A stretch of 32,145 bases of DNA, from assembly GCA_013141155.1 (NCBI GenBank), contig JABFRM010000212.1, positions 1 to 32,145 on the forward strand, written 5' to 3'. Under the pieces are notes generated by a model. It ran no database searches. It was not told the DNA's origin and saw only the letters and a program-made list of their open reading frames with translations. The translations under genes were made by a program, and so were the position numbers. Position 1 is the stretch's first letter. Each line of letters begins with the position of its first letter. This document shows, piece by piece, positions 10,576 to 19,609 of the stretch. The stretch is from Methylococcaceae bacterium (lineage in GTDB: Bacteria; Pseudomonadota; Gammaproteobacteria; Methylococcales; Methylomonadaceae).

Positions 10576-11504
10576 AACCTTTAATGATTTCTAATCCTGC
10601 TGACTTTGGTCGTGTAGCGGTGTTGATGGGTGGCGTTGCTGCTGAACGTGAGGTTTCGCTTAGAAGTGGTGCGGCAGTTTATGCGGCACTGCAACGCTCA
10701 GGGGTGCAAGCGGTGGCGCTGGATGTTACCGATAATGTCATTGCTGCTTTACAGGCGCAACCGTTTGATCGTGTCTTTAACATTATTCATGGTCGCGGTG
10801 GTGAAGATGGCGTTTTGCAGGGTGTTTTAGAGACCTTACATATCCCTTATACCGGCAGCGGCGTAGCTGCTTCGGCCTTAAGTATGGATAAATTAAGGAC
10901 TAAATTATGCTGGCAAGGGGCGCAGTTAAATACCCCTGCTTGGATGTTGTTAAAATCTCCCGCTGATTTAGAGTCCTGCATTGCAAGCCTAGGTTTCCCC
11001 CTAATGGTTAAGCCTGCGCAAGAAGGCTCCAGTATTGGTATGAGCAAAGCCAATACCCCCGCGGAATTGTTAGTGGCGTTGCAAACTGCCGCCCAATACC
11101 ACTGCGATGTCTATGCTGAAGCCTGGGTGACTGGCGCAGAATATACCGTAGCGGTTCTGAATGGCGAAGCCTTACCGGTTATTCGTTTAGAAACGCCGCA
11201 TAGTTTTTACGATTATGAAGCTAAATATAAGGCTAATACCACTAAATATCATTGCCCTTGCGGCTTAAGTGCAGACAAGGAACAAGCACTGCAAGATTTA
11301 GCGATACAAGCCTGTGACGTGATTGGTATTAGAGGCTGGGCGAGAGTGGATGTGTTTATTGATCAACAAGGCGCGGCACAGTTAATCGAGGTGAATACCG
11401 TGCCGGGCATGACTGATCACAGCTTGGTGCCTATGGCGGCGAAACAACAAAGCATTGAATTTGATGAATTGGTCTGGCGAATTTTGGAAACCAGCTTTGA
11501 TTAA
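10572..11504 (+). CDS. ddl: D-alanine--D-alanine ligase
   Basis: Ddl joins two D-alanines with ATP to supply the dipeptide for MurF. The 310-residue ATP-grasp protein begins with VAVLMGGVAAEREVSLRSG, which matches the usual GGxSxEREVSLxSG motif except that alanine replaces the first serine. FPLMVKPAQEGSSIGMSK is the ATP-grasp lysine/glycine-rich loop, and IEVNTVPGMTDHSLVP near the C-terminus carries the metal-binding Glu and Asn. Length is close to E. coli DdlB. The gene overlaps murB by four bases. Its stop lies in the same frame as ftsQ, three bases before its start. Confidence 0.96.
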   Translation: MKPLMISNPADFGRVAVLMGGVAAEREVSLRSGAAVYAALQRSGVQAVALDVTDNVIAALQAQPFDRVFNIIHGRGGEDGVLQGVLETLHIPYTGSGVAASALSMDKLRTKLCWQGAQLNTPAWMLLKSPADLESCIASLGFPLMVKPAQEGSSIGMSKANTPAELLVALQTAAQYHCDVYAEAWVTGAEYTVAVLNGEALPVIRLETPHSFYDYEAKYKANTTKYHCPCGLSADKEQALQDLAIQACDVIGIRGWARVDVFIDQQGAAQLIEVNTVPGMTDHSLVPMAAKQQSIEFDELVWRILETSFD

Positions 11505-11507
11505 TTT

Positions 11508-12248
11508 ATGATGAGTAAGGCAATTTTATTTACGATGGTATTGATTATTGTGCTGATAGCCAATTTTTGGTCGGATACCAAGCGGCTTATTGCCGATTTT
11601 GTGCCGATTCGATACGTCAGAATTGATGGCGTTTTCCAATACATTAGTAAAGAAGCCTTACAAAAATCTTTATTGCCTTATGTGTCAACGGATTTTTTTT
11701 CGGTGGATGTACAAGAGCTTGATAAAGCGGCTTTACAGCACCCCTGGATAAAAAGTGTCAGTGTTAAGCGAGTTTGGCCGGATGCGATTGACATTAAAGT
11801 CACCGAACAATTACCTGCGGTGCGCTGGGGTGATAAGGGCCTATTAAACCTGAGTGGTGGGTTATTTACCCCGGAAAATGCGGCGGAATTTAAGCAATTA
11901 CCTTTAATACAAGGACCTAAAGGCTATGAGACTCGGCTTTTGGAGATCATGAAAGGATTGGAAAAGGATTTGGCGGCTCACGCACTCCATTTGGTCGAGT
12001 TTAAGGTTAATGAGCGCCGAGCCTGGGATATTCTGCTACAAAATGGCATTGAAATTAAATTAGGCCGCAACGGACAATTAAAAAATTTCCAGCGGTTTTT
12101 AAAAACCTTGGATTTATTGGGGCAGGATAAAGTAGCAGCGATTGCAAAAGTTGATTTGAGATACCCTAATGGTTTTTCAATTACTTGGAAGGCAGATGCG
12201 CCGGTAATAGATTGGAAACAAGTAGTTGCTCCTCAACAACAGATTTAA
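11508..12248 (+). CDS. ftsQ: Cell division protein FtsQ
   Basis: FtsQ is the bitopic membrane scaffold linking early and late divisome proteins. The 246-residue product has one hydrophobic segment at about residues 5-20, then a POTRA-like domain (YVRIDGVFQYISKEAL through HPWIKSVSVKRVWPDAIDIKVTEQLPAVRWGD), and the periplasmic beta domain. The cytoplasmic tail is only three or four residues, far shorter than in E. coli. It cannot be extended because the ddl stop TAA is in the same frame directly upstream. The second ATG (11511) is an alternative start. FtsQ sequences are poorly conserved, but the POTRA motif and ddl-ftsQ-ftsA order make the call firm. Confidence 0.93.
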   Translation: MMSKAILFTMVLIIVLIANFWSDTKRLIADFVPIRYVRIDGVFQYISKEALQKSLLPYVSTDFFSVDVQELDKAALQHPWIKSVSVKRVWPDAIDIKVTEQLPAVRWGDKGLLNLSGGLFTPENAAEFKQLPLIQGPKGYETRLLEIMKGLEKDLAAHALHLVEFKVNERRAWDILLQNGIEIKLGRNGQLKNFQRFLKTLDLLGQDKVAAIAKVDLRYPNGFSITWKADAPVIDWKQVVAPQQQI

Positions 12249-12269
12249 TAACAGGTTAACCATAACGAC

Positions 12270-13499
12270 ATGGCAAAGAAAAAAATAAATCGTAATCTCA
12301 TTGTTGGTTTGGATATTGGCACCTCCAAAGTTGCTGCGATTGTGGGTGAATTGAACAGTGATAACGAAATTGAAATAATCGGGATAGGTTCTGCGCCGTC
12401 CAGAGGGCTTAAAAAAGGTGTGGTGGTTAATCTTGAATCGACGGTGTTGTCCATTCAGCGTGCGGTAGAAGAGGCTGAACTGATGGCGGGTTGCAGCATT
12501 TCATCTGTGTATGTGGGCATTGCCGGTAGCCATATTAAGAGTCTTAATTCGCATGGGATTGTCGCGATTAAAGATAAAGAAGTGACCCAGCATGACATTG
12601 ACCGCGTCATTGATTCTGCGCGGGCGGTAGCGATACCCGCCGATCAGCGGATTATCCATATATTGCCGCAGGAGTTTGCCATTGATATGCAAGATGGCAT
12701 TAAAGAACCGGTAGGCATGTCGGGCATTCGGCTTGAAGCGCGGGTACACATGGTGACAGGCAGTGTCAGTGCGGCGCAGAATATTATCAAATGTATCCGC
12801 CGCTGCGGCTTAGAGGTCGATGATATTGTGTTGGAGCAATTAGCGTCCTGTATGTCGGTATTGACCGATGACGAGAAAGAGTTGGGCGTTTGTTTGATTG
12901 ACATTGGCGGCGGTACGACTGATATAGCCTTGTTTGTAGACGGCGCTATCAAACACACCGCAGTCATTCCGATTGCGGGTGATCAGGTTACTAACGATAT
13001 TGCCGTGGCCTTAAGGACACCCACGCAAAATGCCGAAGATATTAAGCGTAAATATGCCTGTGCGTTGACGCAAATGGCAAATATCGAAGAGTCTATTGAA
13101 GTTGCCAGCATTGGCGATCGCCCACCCCGGCGGATTTCATCACAAAATTTAGCGGAAATCATCGGGCCGCGTTATGAAGAGCTGATGTTGTTGGTACAAG
13201 CGGAGTTGCGTCGCAGCGGTTATGAAGATTCTATTGCGGCAGGTATGGTGTTGACGGGGGGGAGTGCAAAAGTTAAAGGATTGGTCGAATTGGCGGAAGA
13301 AATATTTCATATTCCGGTGCGTATTGGAATTCCACAGCATGTGGTGGGGTTGACAGATGTGATTCAAAATCCCATTTATTCGACTGGGGTAGGATTGTTG
13401 TTATACGGTAAAGGGCGTTTTGGTTCTGCCGGCGGCATAGATAGTGCTGGTGAAAGTATTTTTGCCAAAATGAAAAGTTGGTTTCAAGGTAATTTTTAA
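12270..13499 (+). CDS. ftsA: Cell division protein FtsA
   Basis: FtsA is the actin-like ATPase that tethers FtsZ to the membrane. The 409-residue product has the N-terminal phosphate-1 loop GLDIGTSKVAAIVGE, the SHS2/1C region, the phosphate-2 loop CLIDIGGGTTDIALF, the adenosine loop VLTGGSAKVKGL, and a C-terminal amphipathic segment (IFAKMKSWFQGNF) of the kind that serves as the membrane-targeting helix. Length is close to E. coli (420). Twenty-one bases separate it from ftsQ and 27 from ftsZ. Confidence 0.97.
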   Translation: MAKKKINRNLIVGLDIGTSKVAAIVGELNSDNEIEIIGIGSAPSRGLKKGVVVNLESTVLSIQRAVEEAELMAGCSISSVYVGIAGSHIKSLNSHGIVAIKDKEVTQHDIDRVIDSARAVAIPADQRIIHILPQEFAIDMQDGIKEPVGMSGIRLEARVHMVTGSVSAAQNIIKCIRRCGLEVDDIVLEQLASCMSVLTDDEKELGVCLIDIGGGTTDIALFVDGAIKHTAVIPIAGDQVTNDIAVALRTPTQNAEDIKRKYACALTQMANIEESIEVASIGDRPPRRISSQNLAEIIGPRYEELMLLVQAELRRSGYEDSIAAGMVLTGGSAKVKGLVELAEEIFHIPVRIGIPQHVVGLTDVIQNPIYSTGVGLLLYGKGRFGSAGGIDSAGESIFAKMKSWFQGNF

Positions 13500-13526
13500 T
13501 AGTTATAGATTCAAGGGGATACTAAA

Positions 13527-14690
13527 ATGGGTTATGAATTGATCGATATGTGCAGTGAAAGCGCCAATATCAAAGTAATTGGTGTCGGTGGCGGTGGCGG
13601 TAATGCCGTTAATCACATGGTAGATTGCAACATTGAGGGCGTACAGTTTATTTGTGCCAATACCGACGCGCAAGCTTTAAGACGCTTAAACGTGGATACG
13701 GTGGTGCAATTAGGGGTGGCTTTAACTAAAGGCTTGGGTGCAGGCACCAATCCTGAAGTCGGTAAAGAAGCTGCGGAAGAAAATCGTGAGCGTTTACGTG
13801 AAGTGATGGAAGGCGCCGATATGATTTTTTTAACCGCCGGAATGGGTGGTGGCACTGGGACTGGTGCGATTCCGATCATTGCCGAAATCGCGCGGGAGCT
13901 AGGCATTTTAACCGTTGCAGTGGTCACCAAGCCCTTTGAGTTTGAAGGGAAAATGAAGATGCTGGCTGCGGAGAAAGGTATTGCGGAATTGGGGCATTAT
14001 GTAGATTCATTAATCACTATTCCCAATCAAAAATTATTACCGGTATTGGGTGCAGACATTTCTTTAGAGGACGCGTTTAAAGCGGCTAACGACGTGTTAT
14101 TGGAAGCGGTGCAAGGGATCACTGAGCTTATCGTGCATCCAGGCATTATTAACGTTGACTTTGCCGATGTCAGAACTGTCATGGGTTGCATGGGTGCCGC
14201 TATTATGGGTACGGCAACAGCGACGGGAGAAAATCGGGCGCGCAAAGCCGCAGAAAAAGCGATTGCTTGCCCCTTGTTAGACGACATCAATTTGCAAGGC
14301 GCACGGGGTATTTTAGTGAATATTTCTGCGATCAATGTTGGTATGGCGGAATTCACTGAAGTCGGCGATATTATGGCGCGTTTTGCGTCAGAAGATGCGG
14401 TTGTAAAAATCGGTACGGCTATTGACACCACGTTAGGTGATCATATTAAAGTAACCGTAGTGGCAACCGGTATGGGGAATGCCTCCAAATCGTCAATCAA
14501 ATCGCCTATTAGAATCGTACCGAATAAAACCGCCATCGGTGAAACCGATTATGATGCGTTGGATAGGCCGACCATCTTGCGTTCTAATAAACCTGATGCA
14601 AGAGAAACACGTTTTGGCGCCCAGCCTAAAAAAGAAACCGATATGGATTATTTAGATATTCCTGCGTTTTTAAGGCGTCAGGCAGATTAA
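13527..14690 (+). CDS. ftsZ: Cell division GTPase FtsZ
   Basis: FtsZ is the tubulin homologue that forms the cytokinetic ring. The 387-residue protein has the N-terminal IKVIGVGGGGGNAVNHM loop, the tubulin signature GGGTGTG at residues 107-113, and the T7-loop region INVDFADVRTVM with its catalytic aspartates. A variable linker from about residue 320 ends in the conserved tail DYLDIPAFLRRQAD, the docking peptide for FtsA and ZipA. An AAGGGGA ribosome-binding site lies about ten bases before the ATG. It is the last gene of the packed dcw run. Confidence 0.98.
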   Translation: MGYELIDMCSESANIKVIGVGGGGGNAVNHMVDCNIEGVQFICANTDAQALRRLNVDTVVQLGVALTKGLGAGTNPEVGKEAAEENRERLREVMEGADMIFLTAGMGGGTGTGAIPIIAEIARELGILTVAVVTKPFEFEGKMKMLAAEKGIAELGHYVDSLITIPNQKLLPVLGADISLEDAFKAANDVLLEAVQGITELIVHPGIINVDFADVRTVMGCMGAAIMGTATATGENRARKAAEKAIACPLLDDINLQGARGILVNISAINVGMAEFTEVGDIMARFASEDAVVKIGTAIDTTLGDHIKVTVVATGMGNASKSSIKSPIRIVPNKTAIGETDYDALDRPTILRSNKPDARETRFGAQPKKETDMDYLDIPAFLRRQAD

Positions 14691-14836
14691 TGCTAATCTT
14701 GCGTTGATGATCAATATCAGCAATAGTTAAGTAACCAGGCTAAAGTTTTCGGGTATTTGTTTCAAGTCAGGAAAGAGGTTAAGCCTGCACAGTTGTACTT
14801 GATAACTTAAGCTTAAATACTTATACACGTTCAATC

Positions 14837-14953
14837 CCTCCTCTCTTTGAAAAAAGGCTTAGGGGAGGTTTGTTGGATAGAGTCCCCCCTCAATCCCGCT
14901 TTTTCAAAGTGGGATGAATAGTTTGCTCCAGTAAGCGTCAAAGCTTGCTGGAG
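14837..14953. repeat. Cluster of three intergenic stem-loops, REP-like
   Basis: Three stem-loops follow one another. The first pairs CCTCCTCT (14837-14844) with AGGGGAGG (14861-14868), with one G-T wobble. The second pairs ATCCCGCTTT (14893-14902) with AAAGTGGGAT (14906-14915) over a three-base loop. The third pairs CTCCAGTAAGC (14926-14936) with GCTTGCTGGAG (14943-14953). The first two share a CAATCCC-pyrimidine-TTT layout, so they look like two diverged copies of one repeat of the common CCCCCTTTTTCAAAGGGGG kind. None has a following T-run, so a simple intrinsic terminator is not indicated. Confidence 0.65.
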
Positions 14954-15137
14954 TGCCATCTGGTTGTCGGTTCGGATTTTGTGATTACAGGGTTAAGCAG
15001 TTTTTTCGCTGAATACACTTTAAAGACACCGAATATCATCTGCAACATATTATTTTCCTAAGCAATTATTGATTAATCGGATTGTTGGGTATTCAAAAAC
15101 AGTCGCTAAGACCCTTAGAATAAAGTGACTAAATCGC

Positions 15138-15164
15138 TTAGATAGCGTGTCTTTATGTTAAAAT
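15138..15164 (+). promoter_or_regulatory. Possible promoter for lpxC
   Basis: A TAAAAT box at 15159-15164 lies 40 bases before the lpxC ATG and could be a -10 element. The best upstream match, TTAGAT at 15138-15143, is a weak -35 at 15-base spacing. Offered because the 513-base gap implies lpxC needs its own promoter. Confidence 0.3.
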
Positions 15165-15203
15165 CCCGCGCAGTAGTTAGTTTCAATAGTCTCAATACAT
15201 TAT

Positions 15204-16127
15204 ATGATCAAACAGCGAACCTTAAAAAATACCATTAGAGCAACAGGTATAGGCTTACATACCGGTGAGAAAGTATATTTAACTTTACGTCCTTCTGAGC
15301 CTAATACCGGTATTCGCTTTCGCCGAGTTGATTTAGATGAACCCGTGGTCATTGCCGCTATTCCTGAAAATGTGGGTGAAACCACGCTTTCAACTACCTT
15401 AATGCAAGGTGGCGTTAAAATTTCAACCGTCGAGCATTTACTCTCGGCGTTTGCAGGGCTAGGTATTGATAATGCCCTGATTGACGTGACCTCCGGCGAA
15501 GTCCCCATTATGGATGGCAGTGCCGGTCCGTTTGTATTTTTACTGCAATCAGCAGGCGTGGTTGAACAAGACAGCCCTAAACGGTATTTGCGGATTAAAC
15601 GCAGTGTGCGGGTTGAGGAAGGGGACAAATGGGCGGCCTTTGAGCCTTTTCATGGGTTTAAAGTGACCTTTACCATTGATTTTGAACATCCGGCTTTTGA
15701 AGAGCATCTTAAAACCGCAACCATGGATTTTTCATCGACAACTTTTGTCAAAGAAGTCAGCCGTGCTAGAACGTTCGGTTTTATGAAAGATATAGAAATG
15801 CTCAGGAGCAATAATTTAGCCTTAGGCGGTAGCATGGACAACGCCATCGTCGTAGATGACAGCAAAATCCTCAACGAAGATGGTTTGCGTTACGCTGATG
15901 AATTCGTAAAACATAAAATTTTAGATGCCATCGGTGATCTATATTTACTCGGGTTTAGTCTTATCGGTGAATTCGTTGGCTATAAATCGGGGCATGCGTT
16001 AAATAACAAACTGTTGCGAACCTTGCTCACAGAAACTGATGCTTGGGAAATGGTTACGTTTGAAAATGAAGCCGATGTACCTATTTCATTTATGCGCGCA
16101 GCGCAAACGCCTATTCCGCCTGCATAA
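15204..16127 (+). CDS. lpxC: UDP-3-O-acyl-N-acetylglucosamine deacetylase LpxC
   Basis: LpxC is the zinc-dependent deacetylase of the committed step of lipid A synthesis. The 307-residue product aligns almost position for position with the E. coli enzyme (305). The [18 protein letters not shown] segment contains the catalytic glutamate E77 and zinc ligand H78. The other zinc ligands are H237 and D241 in [17 protein letters not shown], and H264 in YKSGHALNN is the catalytic histidine. Its place after ftsZ is the usual end of the dcw region in gammaproteobacteria. The following gene converges on it, with 16 bases between the stops. Confidence 0.98.
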   Translation: MIKQRTLKNTIRATGIGLHTGEKVYLTLRPSEPNTGIRFRRVDLDEPVVIAAIPENVGETTLSTTLMQGGVKISTVEHLLSAFAGLGIDNALIDVTSGEVPIMDGSAGPFVFLLQSAGVVEQDSPKRYLRIKRSVRVEEGDKWAAFEPFHGFKVTFTIDFEHPAFEEHLKTATMDFSSTTFVKEVSRARTFGFMKDIEMLRSNNLALGGSMDNAIVVDDSKILNEDGLRYADEFVKHKILDAIGDLYLLGFSLIGEFVGYKSGHALNNKLLRTLLTETDAWEMVTFENEADVPISFMRAAQTPIPPA

Positions 16128-16143
16128 ACCCCAATCTAAATGG

Positions 16144-16602
16144 TTATTGAACAGTGCGTTGTTTTTCTAAGGTCTTACTTAAATTCGCCAAGGCTTGACT
16201 TAATGGGTCTATTTTTTCAGACCTGGCTTCGCTTATAAGCTTAATGATTTGTAGCGATGGAATATTGGGTTGGCGCAGCGCTTTGGAAAACAGGGGGGGG
16301 GGCGTCAAAATTCGAATCTGTATTGTTTCTATATAAGCCTGTTGTCGCCATTCTAAAATCGCGTTAAGCATTGCCGTAGTATAAAAACGTAATTGACTGG
16401 CCCACGCCGCAGATGCTGTAAAAAGCAATATTTTACGATGGGCAATAACACAATAGCTCGCATGCGTTTTTAGTGCGTCAGGCAAAACCGCCTGCATAAT
16501 GACCAAAAGTTGCTGCTGTTGTTGCAGTTGAGTTTTATAATTAGCCAAGATTTTGTTTTGGTGCCTTAACGCTAATTTAAAATGTGGTGCTTGCTTAACC
16601 AT
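16144..16602 (-). CDS. DUF721 / DciA-like protein
   Basis: The 152-residue product resembles the small DUF721 family, some of whose members (DciA) help load the replicative helicase DnaB. Evidence is the family-like middle segment YCVIAHRKILLFTASAAWASQLRFYTTAML, the length and the position beside lpxC, which is typical for DUF721 genes in gammaproteobacteria lacking dnaC. An N-terminal helix contains a glutamine run. The coding strand carries ten consecutive C bases (plus-strand G run 16293-16302) encoding Pro-Pro-Pro, an uncommon slippage-prone tract. It is transcribed against lpxC and divergently from hemE. The function is inferred from family and position only. Confidence 0.7.
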   Translation of the reverse strand: MVKQAPHFKLALRHQNKILANYKTQLQQQQQLLVIMQAVLPDALKTHASYCVIAHRKILLFTASAAWASQLRFYTTAMLNAILEWRQQAYIETIQIRILTPPPLFSKALRQPNIPSLQIIKLISEARSEKIDPLSQALANLSKTLEKQRTVQ

Positions 16603-16704
16603 GTATACCTATTTTTGAATGAACCACTTTAAAAAATATCACCCTGATGCAAGTGCAATCTCCGCTTACGGTAGCACAAAATAGCATCAATCCACGCCTA
16701 AATT

Positions 16705-16710
16705 TATAAT
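16705..16710 (+). promoter_or_regulatory. Possible -10 element upstream of hemE
   Basis: A perfect TATAAT lies 34 bases before the hemE ATG, in the 142-base divergent gap. No convincing -35 is seen at 16-18 bases upstream, and no clear ribosome-binding site precedes hemE, so this is tentative. Confidence 0.3.
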
Positions 16711-16744
16711 CAAACCCTCTTTTCACCGCCTAATTAAAATACCC

Positions 16745-17812
16745 ATGCCAAAATTAATCAATGATACTTTTATTAGAACGCTTTTAAAGCAACCCGTTAC
16801 TCGCACGCCCGTATGGATGATGCGGCAAGCGGGGCGCTATTTACCTGAATACCGTAAAGTGCGTGAACAAGCGGGTAGCTTTATGGATTTATGCACCAAT
16901 CCAGAGCTGGCTTGTGAAGTCACGTTGCAACCGTTAGAACGCTTTGCTTTTGATGCAGCCATTTTATTTTCGGATATTTTAACCATTCCCGATGCGATGG
17001 GGTTAGGGTTAACCTTTACTGAAGGCGAAGGGCCAAAATTTAGTCGGCCAATTAAGACCGCTGCTGATATTCACAATTTAAAGAATCCTGATCCTGAAGG
17101 TGAATTACGCTATGTCATGGATGCGGTGCGGTTAATTCGCAAAAACCTGCACGGGCGTGTACCCTTAATCGGTTTCTCTGGTAGTCCTTGGACATTAGCG
17201 ACGTATATGGTTGAAGGCGGAACCAGCAAAAGTTTTGCCAAAGTTAAAGGCTTAATGTATGAGCAACCGCAGTTAATGCACCTGCTTTTGGATAAACTGA
17301 GCGTTGCGGTGGCGGCTTACCTTAATGCCCAAATTGCCGCAGGCGCACAAACCGTTATGGTATTTGATACTTGGGGTGGTGCGTTAAGCACGGAAGACTA
17401 CGCGGAATTTTCATTGCACTATGCCCGTAAGGTCAGATCGTTATTAAACACCACCGTTGCTGGTCAACAAATCCCCACGGTATTATTCAGCAAAGGCGGT
17501 GGGTTGTGGTTAGAAAGCATGGCTGACAGCGGTTATGATGCTTTAGGGCTAGATTGGCAAACCAACATACAGCAAGCCCGCCAGCGCGTCGGCGCTAAAG
17601 TGGCGCTGCAAGGCAATCTGGATCCAGTTGCGCTCTACGCAAAGCCTGAAGTCATTGTCGAAAAAGTTAAAGCCATATTGCAACAATACGGTAACGGTTC
17701 AGGACATGTGTTTAACTTAGGGCATGGCATTTTGCCCGACATTAACCCGGATCATGTCAAAGCGATGGTCGATGCTGTGCATCACTACAGCCCTGCTTAC
17801 CATCAGCAATAA
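16745..17812 (+). CDS. hemE: Uroporphyrinogen decarboxylase HemE
   Basis: HemE decarboxylates the four acetate side chains of uroporphyrinogen III to give coproporphyrinogen III in haem synthesis. The 355-residue protein has the N-terminal signature [16 protein letters not shown] with substrate-binding arginines, the [15 protein letters not shown] segment with the conserved aspartate, [18 protein letters not shown], the FDTWGGALS region and the C-terminal [16 protein letters not shown]. Length is standard. The adjacent isocitrate dehydrogenase gene, 49 bases on, may be co-transcribed. Confidence 0.98.
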   Translation: MPKLINDTFIRTLLKQPVTRTPVWMMRQAGRYLPEYRKVREQAGSFMDLCTNPELACEVTLQPLERFAFDAAILFSDILTIPDAMGLGLTFTEGEGPKFSRPIKTAADIHNLKNPDPEGELRYVMDAVRLIRKNLHGRVPLIGFSGSPWTLATYMVEGGTSKSFAKVKGLMYEQPQLMHLLLDKLSVAVAAYLNAQIAAGAQTVMVFDTWGGALSTEDYAEFSLHYARKVRSLLNTTVAGQQIPTVLFSKGGGLWLESMADSGYDALGLDWQTNIQQARQRVGAKVALQGNLDPVALYAKPEVIVEKVKAILQQYGNGSGHVFNLGHGILPDINPDHVKAMVDAVHHYSPAYHQQ

Positions 17813-17861
17813 GTTGCGTTTATTTGTCATTTAGTCGATTTTATTACTATACGGAGAACAC

Positions 17862-18881
17862 ATGCATACGGTTACCCTAATTAAAGGCGATGGCATAGGC
17901 CCTGCCATCATGAATGAAGCAGTTAAAGTTATCGAAGCATCTGGGGTTAAAATCATCTGGGATGAAGTTGAAGCGGGCATGGCGGCGTTTGAAAAATTTG
18001 GTACGCCTTTACCGGATGAAACCCTGGCTTCTTTTGACAAAACCCGGCTGGCCTTCAAGGGGCCGTTGACCACAGGTGTTGGTGGCAGCGGCTTTAGAAG
18101 CATCAACGTCGCCTTACGGCAAAAATATGACCTTTACGCCAACGTGCGTCCGGCGAAAAGTTGGGCAGGTGTCAAAACTCGTTATGACGATGTTGACATT
18201 GTCATCGTGCGTGAAAATACTGAAGGACTGTATGCAGGGCTTGAACATTACCTGACGCCTAAAAAAGACATTGCCGAAAGTTTGGCTGTCGTTACCCGTA
18301 GCGCTTCGGAACGCATCATTGACTACGCCTTTCAATATGCCCGCGAGCATAAACGCGCTAAAGTCACAGTCTGCCATAAAGCCAACATCCTCAAATATAC
18401 CCAAGGCCTGTTTCTGGATGTCGCCCGTGAAATCGCCCCGCGCTACCCTGACGTACATTACGATGAAAAAATCATCGATGCCGCCTGCATGCACATGGTC
18501 ATGAACCCACAACAATTTGACGTCGTCGTCTGCACCAACATGTTCGGCGACATCCTCTCAGATTTAACCGCCGGACTGGTTGGAGGCCTGGGCTTAATCC
18601 CAGGCGCCAACATCGGTGCCGATGCCGCCCTGTTTGAAGCCGTGCATGGCAGCGCACCGGACATTGCCGGAAAAAACCTCGCCAACCCCACTGCCGTGAT
18701 CATGGCGGGTGTGATGATGTTGCATCATCTGGGAGAACACGGTGCCGCTGATAAAATCCAAACGGCAGTTGAAAAAGTGGTCAACGAAGGGATTTATGTG
18801 ACGCCGGATTTAAATCCGCAATCGAAAGCAGGAACCATTGAAATGGGCGATGCGATTGTGCGGGAATTGCAAAAGCTTTGA
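17862..18881 (+). CDS. NAD-type isocitrate dehydrogenase (isocitrate/isopropylmalate DH family)
   Basis: This 339-residue beta-decarboxylating dehydrogenase is most likely an isocitrate dehydrogenase. It has the opening TLIKGDGIGP, the GSGFRSINVALRQKYDLYANVRP substrate region with two arginines, VRENTEGLYAGLEH, the metal-binding aspartates in MFGDILSDLTAGLVGGLGLIPGANIG, and EAVHGSAPDIAGKNLANPTA. The short length and serine/asparagine-rich substrate loop resemble the NAD-dependent, mitochondrial-like bacterial enzymes rather than the about 415-residue NADP enzyme of E. coli. Homoisocitrate dehydrogenase is the main alternative. An ACGGAGA ribosome-binding site precedes the ATG. A small GAAAG/CTTTC hairpin overlaps the stop. 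Confidence 0.85.
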   Translation: MHTVTLIKGDGIGPAIMNEAVKVIEASGVKIIWDEVEAGMAAFEKFGTPLPDETLASFDKTRLAFKGPLTTGVGGSGFRSINVALRQKYDLYANVRPAKSWAGVKTRYDDVDIVIVRENTEGLYAGLEHYLTPKKDIAESLAVVTRSASERIIDYAFQYAREHKRAKVTVCHKANILKYTQGLFLDVAREIAPRYPDVHYDEKIIDAACMHMVMNPQQFDVVVCTNMFGDILSDLTAGLVGGLGLIPGANIGADAALFEAVHGSAPDIAGKNLANPTAVIMAGVMMLHHLGEHGAADKIQTAVEKVVNEGIYVTPDLNPQSKAGTIEMGDAIVRELQKL

Positions 18882-19150
18882 AAGGCGCTTTCTTAGTGTA
18901 GAAAAGTCAATAGCTATAAAATGATATCGACGAAACCATTTACGTGTTGCAAGTTTGCAGTGCCTACCTGCAACATGTTGTTTCCTCGCCTTTTTGCGCA
19001 ATAAACCTTTTTGATTAAGTTTTAGAGGGTGATCCCAAATAAAATTACGGATTTATATTTACTTTTAGCGCATTTTCCAAAATACTGTTATTGACACCAT
19101 AACGTTTAGATTCCGAACAATTCAATAATAATAAACATAAGGATCGCTCA

Positions 19151-19477
19151 ATGAAGCTCGACAATAAATTTTCAGCCTATCAACTGGCCATTATTAACGA
19201 ACAAGCTGCCCTTTACACCTGCGCATGCCCTATTCATGTTAGCCTGCAAATTGCTAACCTCCGAAAGTTATTTAATTATCAGCTGGAATGCATGGCGAAC
19301 GAAACTGCTTCTGATAGTGATATCCAGATGCAGGTACATCGACGTATTGCCGAGGTAACCAAGCAAGCCCATCAACTGATGGAGCAATGCCTGGATGAGG
19401 TTTTAGATTTAGAGGGCTGGGATAAAACCAAAATGGAAATGCCAGCAGGCTTACGCAAGCGCATTAACGGCAATTAA
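19151..19477 (+). CDS. Hypothetical protein, 108 residues
   Basis: I do not recognise this gene. It has a good ribosome-binding site (AAGGA, seven bases before the ATG) and a normal codon pattern, so it is probably expressed. The product is soluble and mostly helical in character, with cysteines at about residues 24, 26, 47 and 80, and no signal peptide or membrane segment. A TTGACA at 19091-19096 could be a -35, but no matching -10 is clear. It stands alone between gaps of 269 and 439 bases. Confidence 0.65.
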   Translation: MKLDNKFSAYQLAIINEQAALYTCACPIHVSLQIANLRKLFNYQLECMANETASDSDIQMQVHRRIAEVTKQAHQLMEQCLDEVLDLEGWDKTKMEMPAGLRKRINGN

Positions 19478-19609
19478 GCAATTACCTAATCAGGGTGTTT
19501 TTTTCGTGCGGAAGCATGGTATTTAATTGTTAAGTCGATATGCGGCCATACGGAACTTGGCATCTAGCTAACGTAGAAAAGCAACGTCTGCAAAATGAGG
19601 GAACACCTG

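Larger units (their letters stand above)
14691..15203. other. 513-base ftsZ-lpxC gap with several hairpins and no gene
   Basis: No convincing reading frame or RNA gene is seen. The first half contains a cluster of stem-loops (14837-14953) that look like dispersed REP-type repeat material. The second half is AT-rich and includes a possible lpxC promoter just before the gene. A CTGCAACATATTATTTTCCT segment at 15040-15059 resembles CTGCAACATGTTGTTTCCT at 18968-18986 in another gap. Confidence 0.7.

Noticed and set aside
14027-14431. Minus-strand 134-codon open frame within ftsZ
   Set aside because: It is a shadow of the ftsZ codon pattern, lying wholly inside a highly conserved gene.
14691-15203. 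tRNA or structured RNA gene in the ftsZ-lpxC gap
   Set aside because: No cloverleaf or conserved tRNA box was seen; the hairpins are simple REP-like stems.
16144-16602. DUF721 gene as a frameshifted pseudogene because of the C10 tract
   Set aside because: The frame is open through the tract and the total length fits the family, so this sequence shows an intact gene.
18880-18892. GAAAG/CTTTC hairpin at the isocitrate dehydrogenase stop as a terminator
   Set aside because: The stem is only five A/T-rich pairs and no T-run follows directly.
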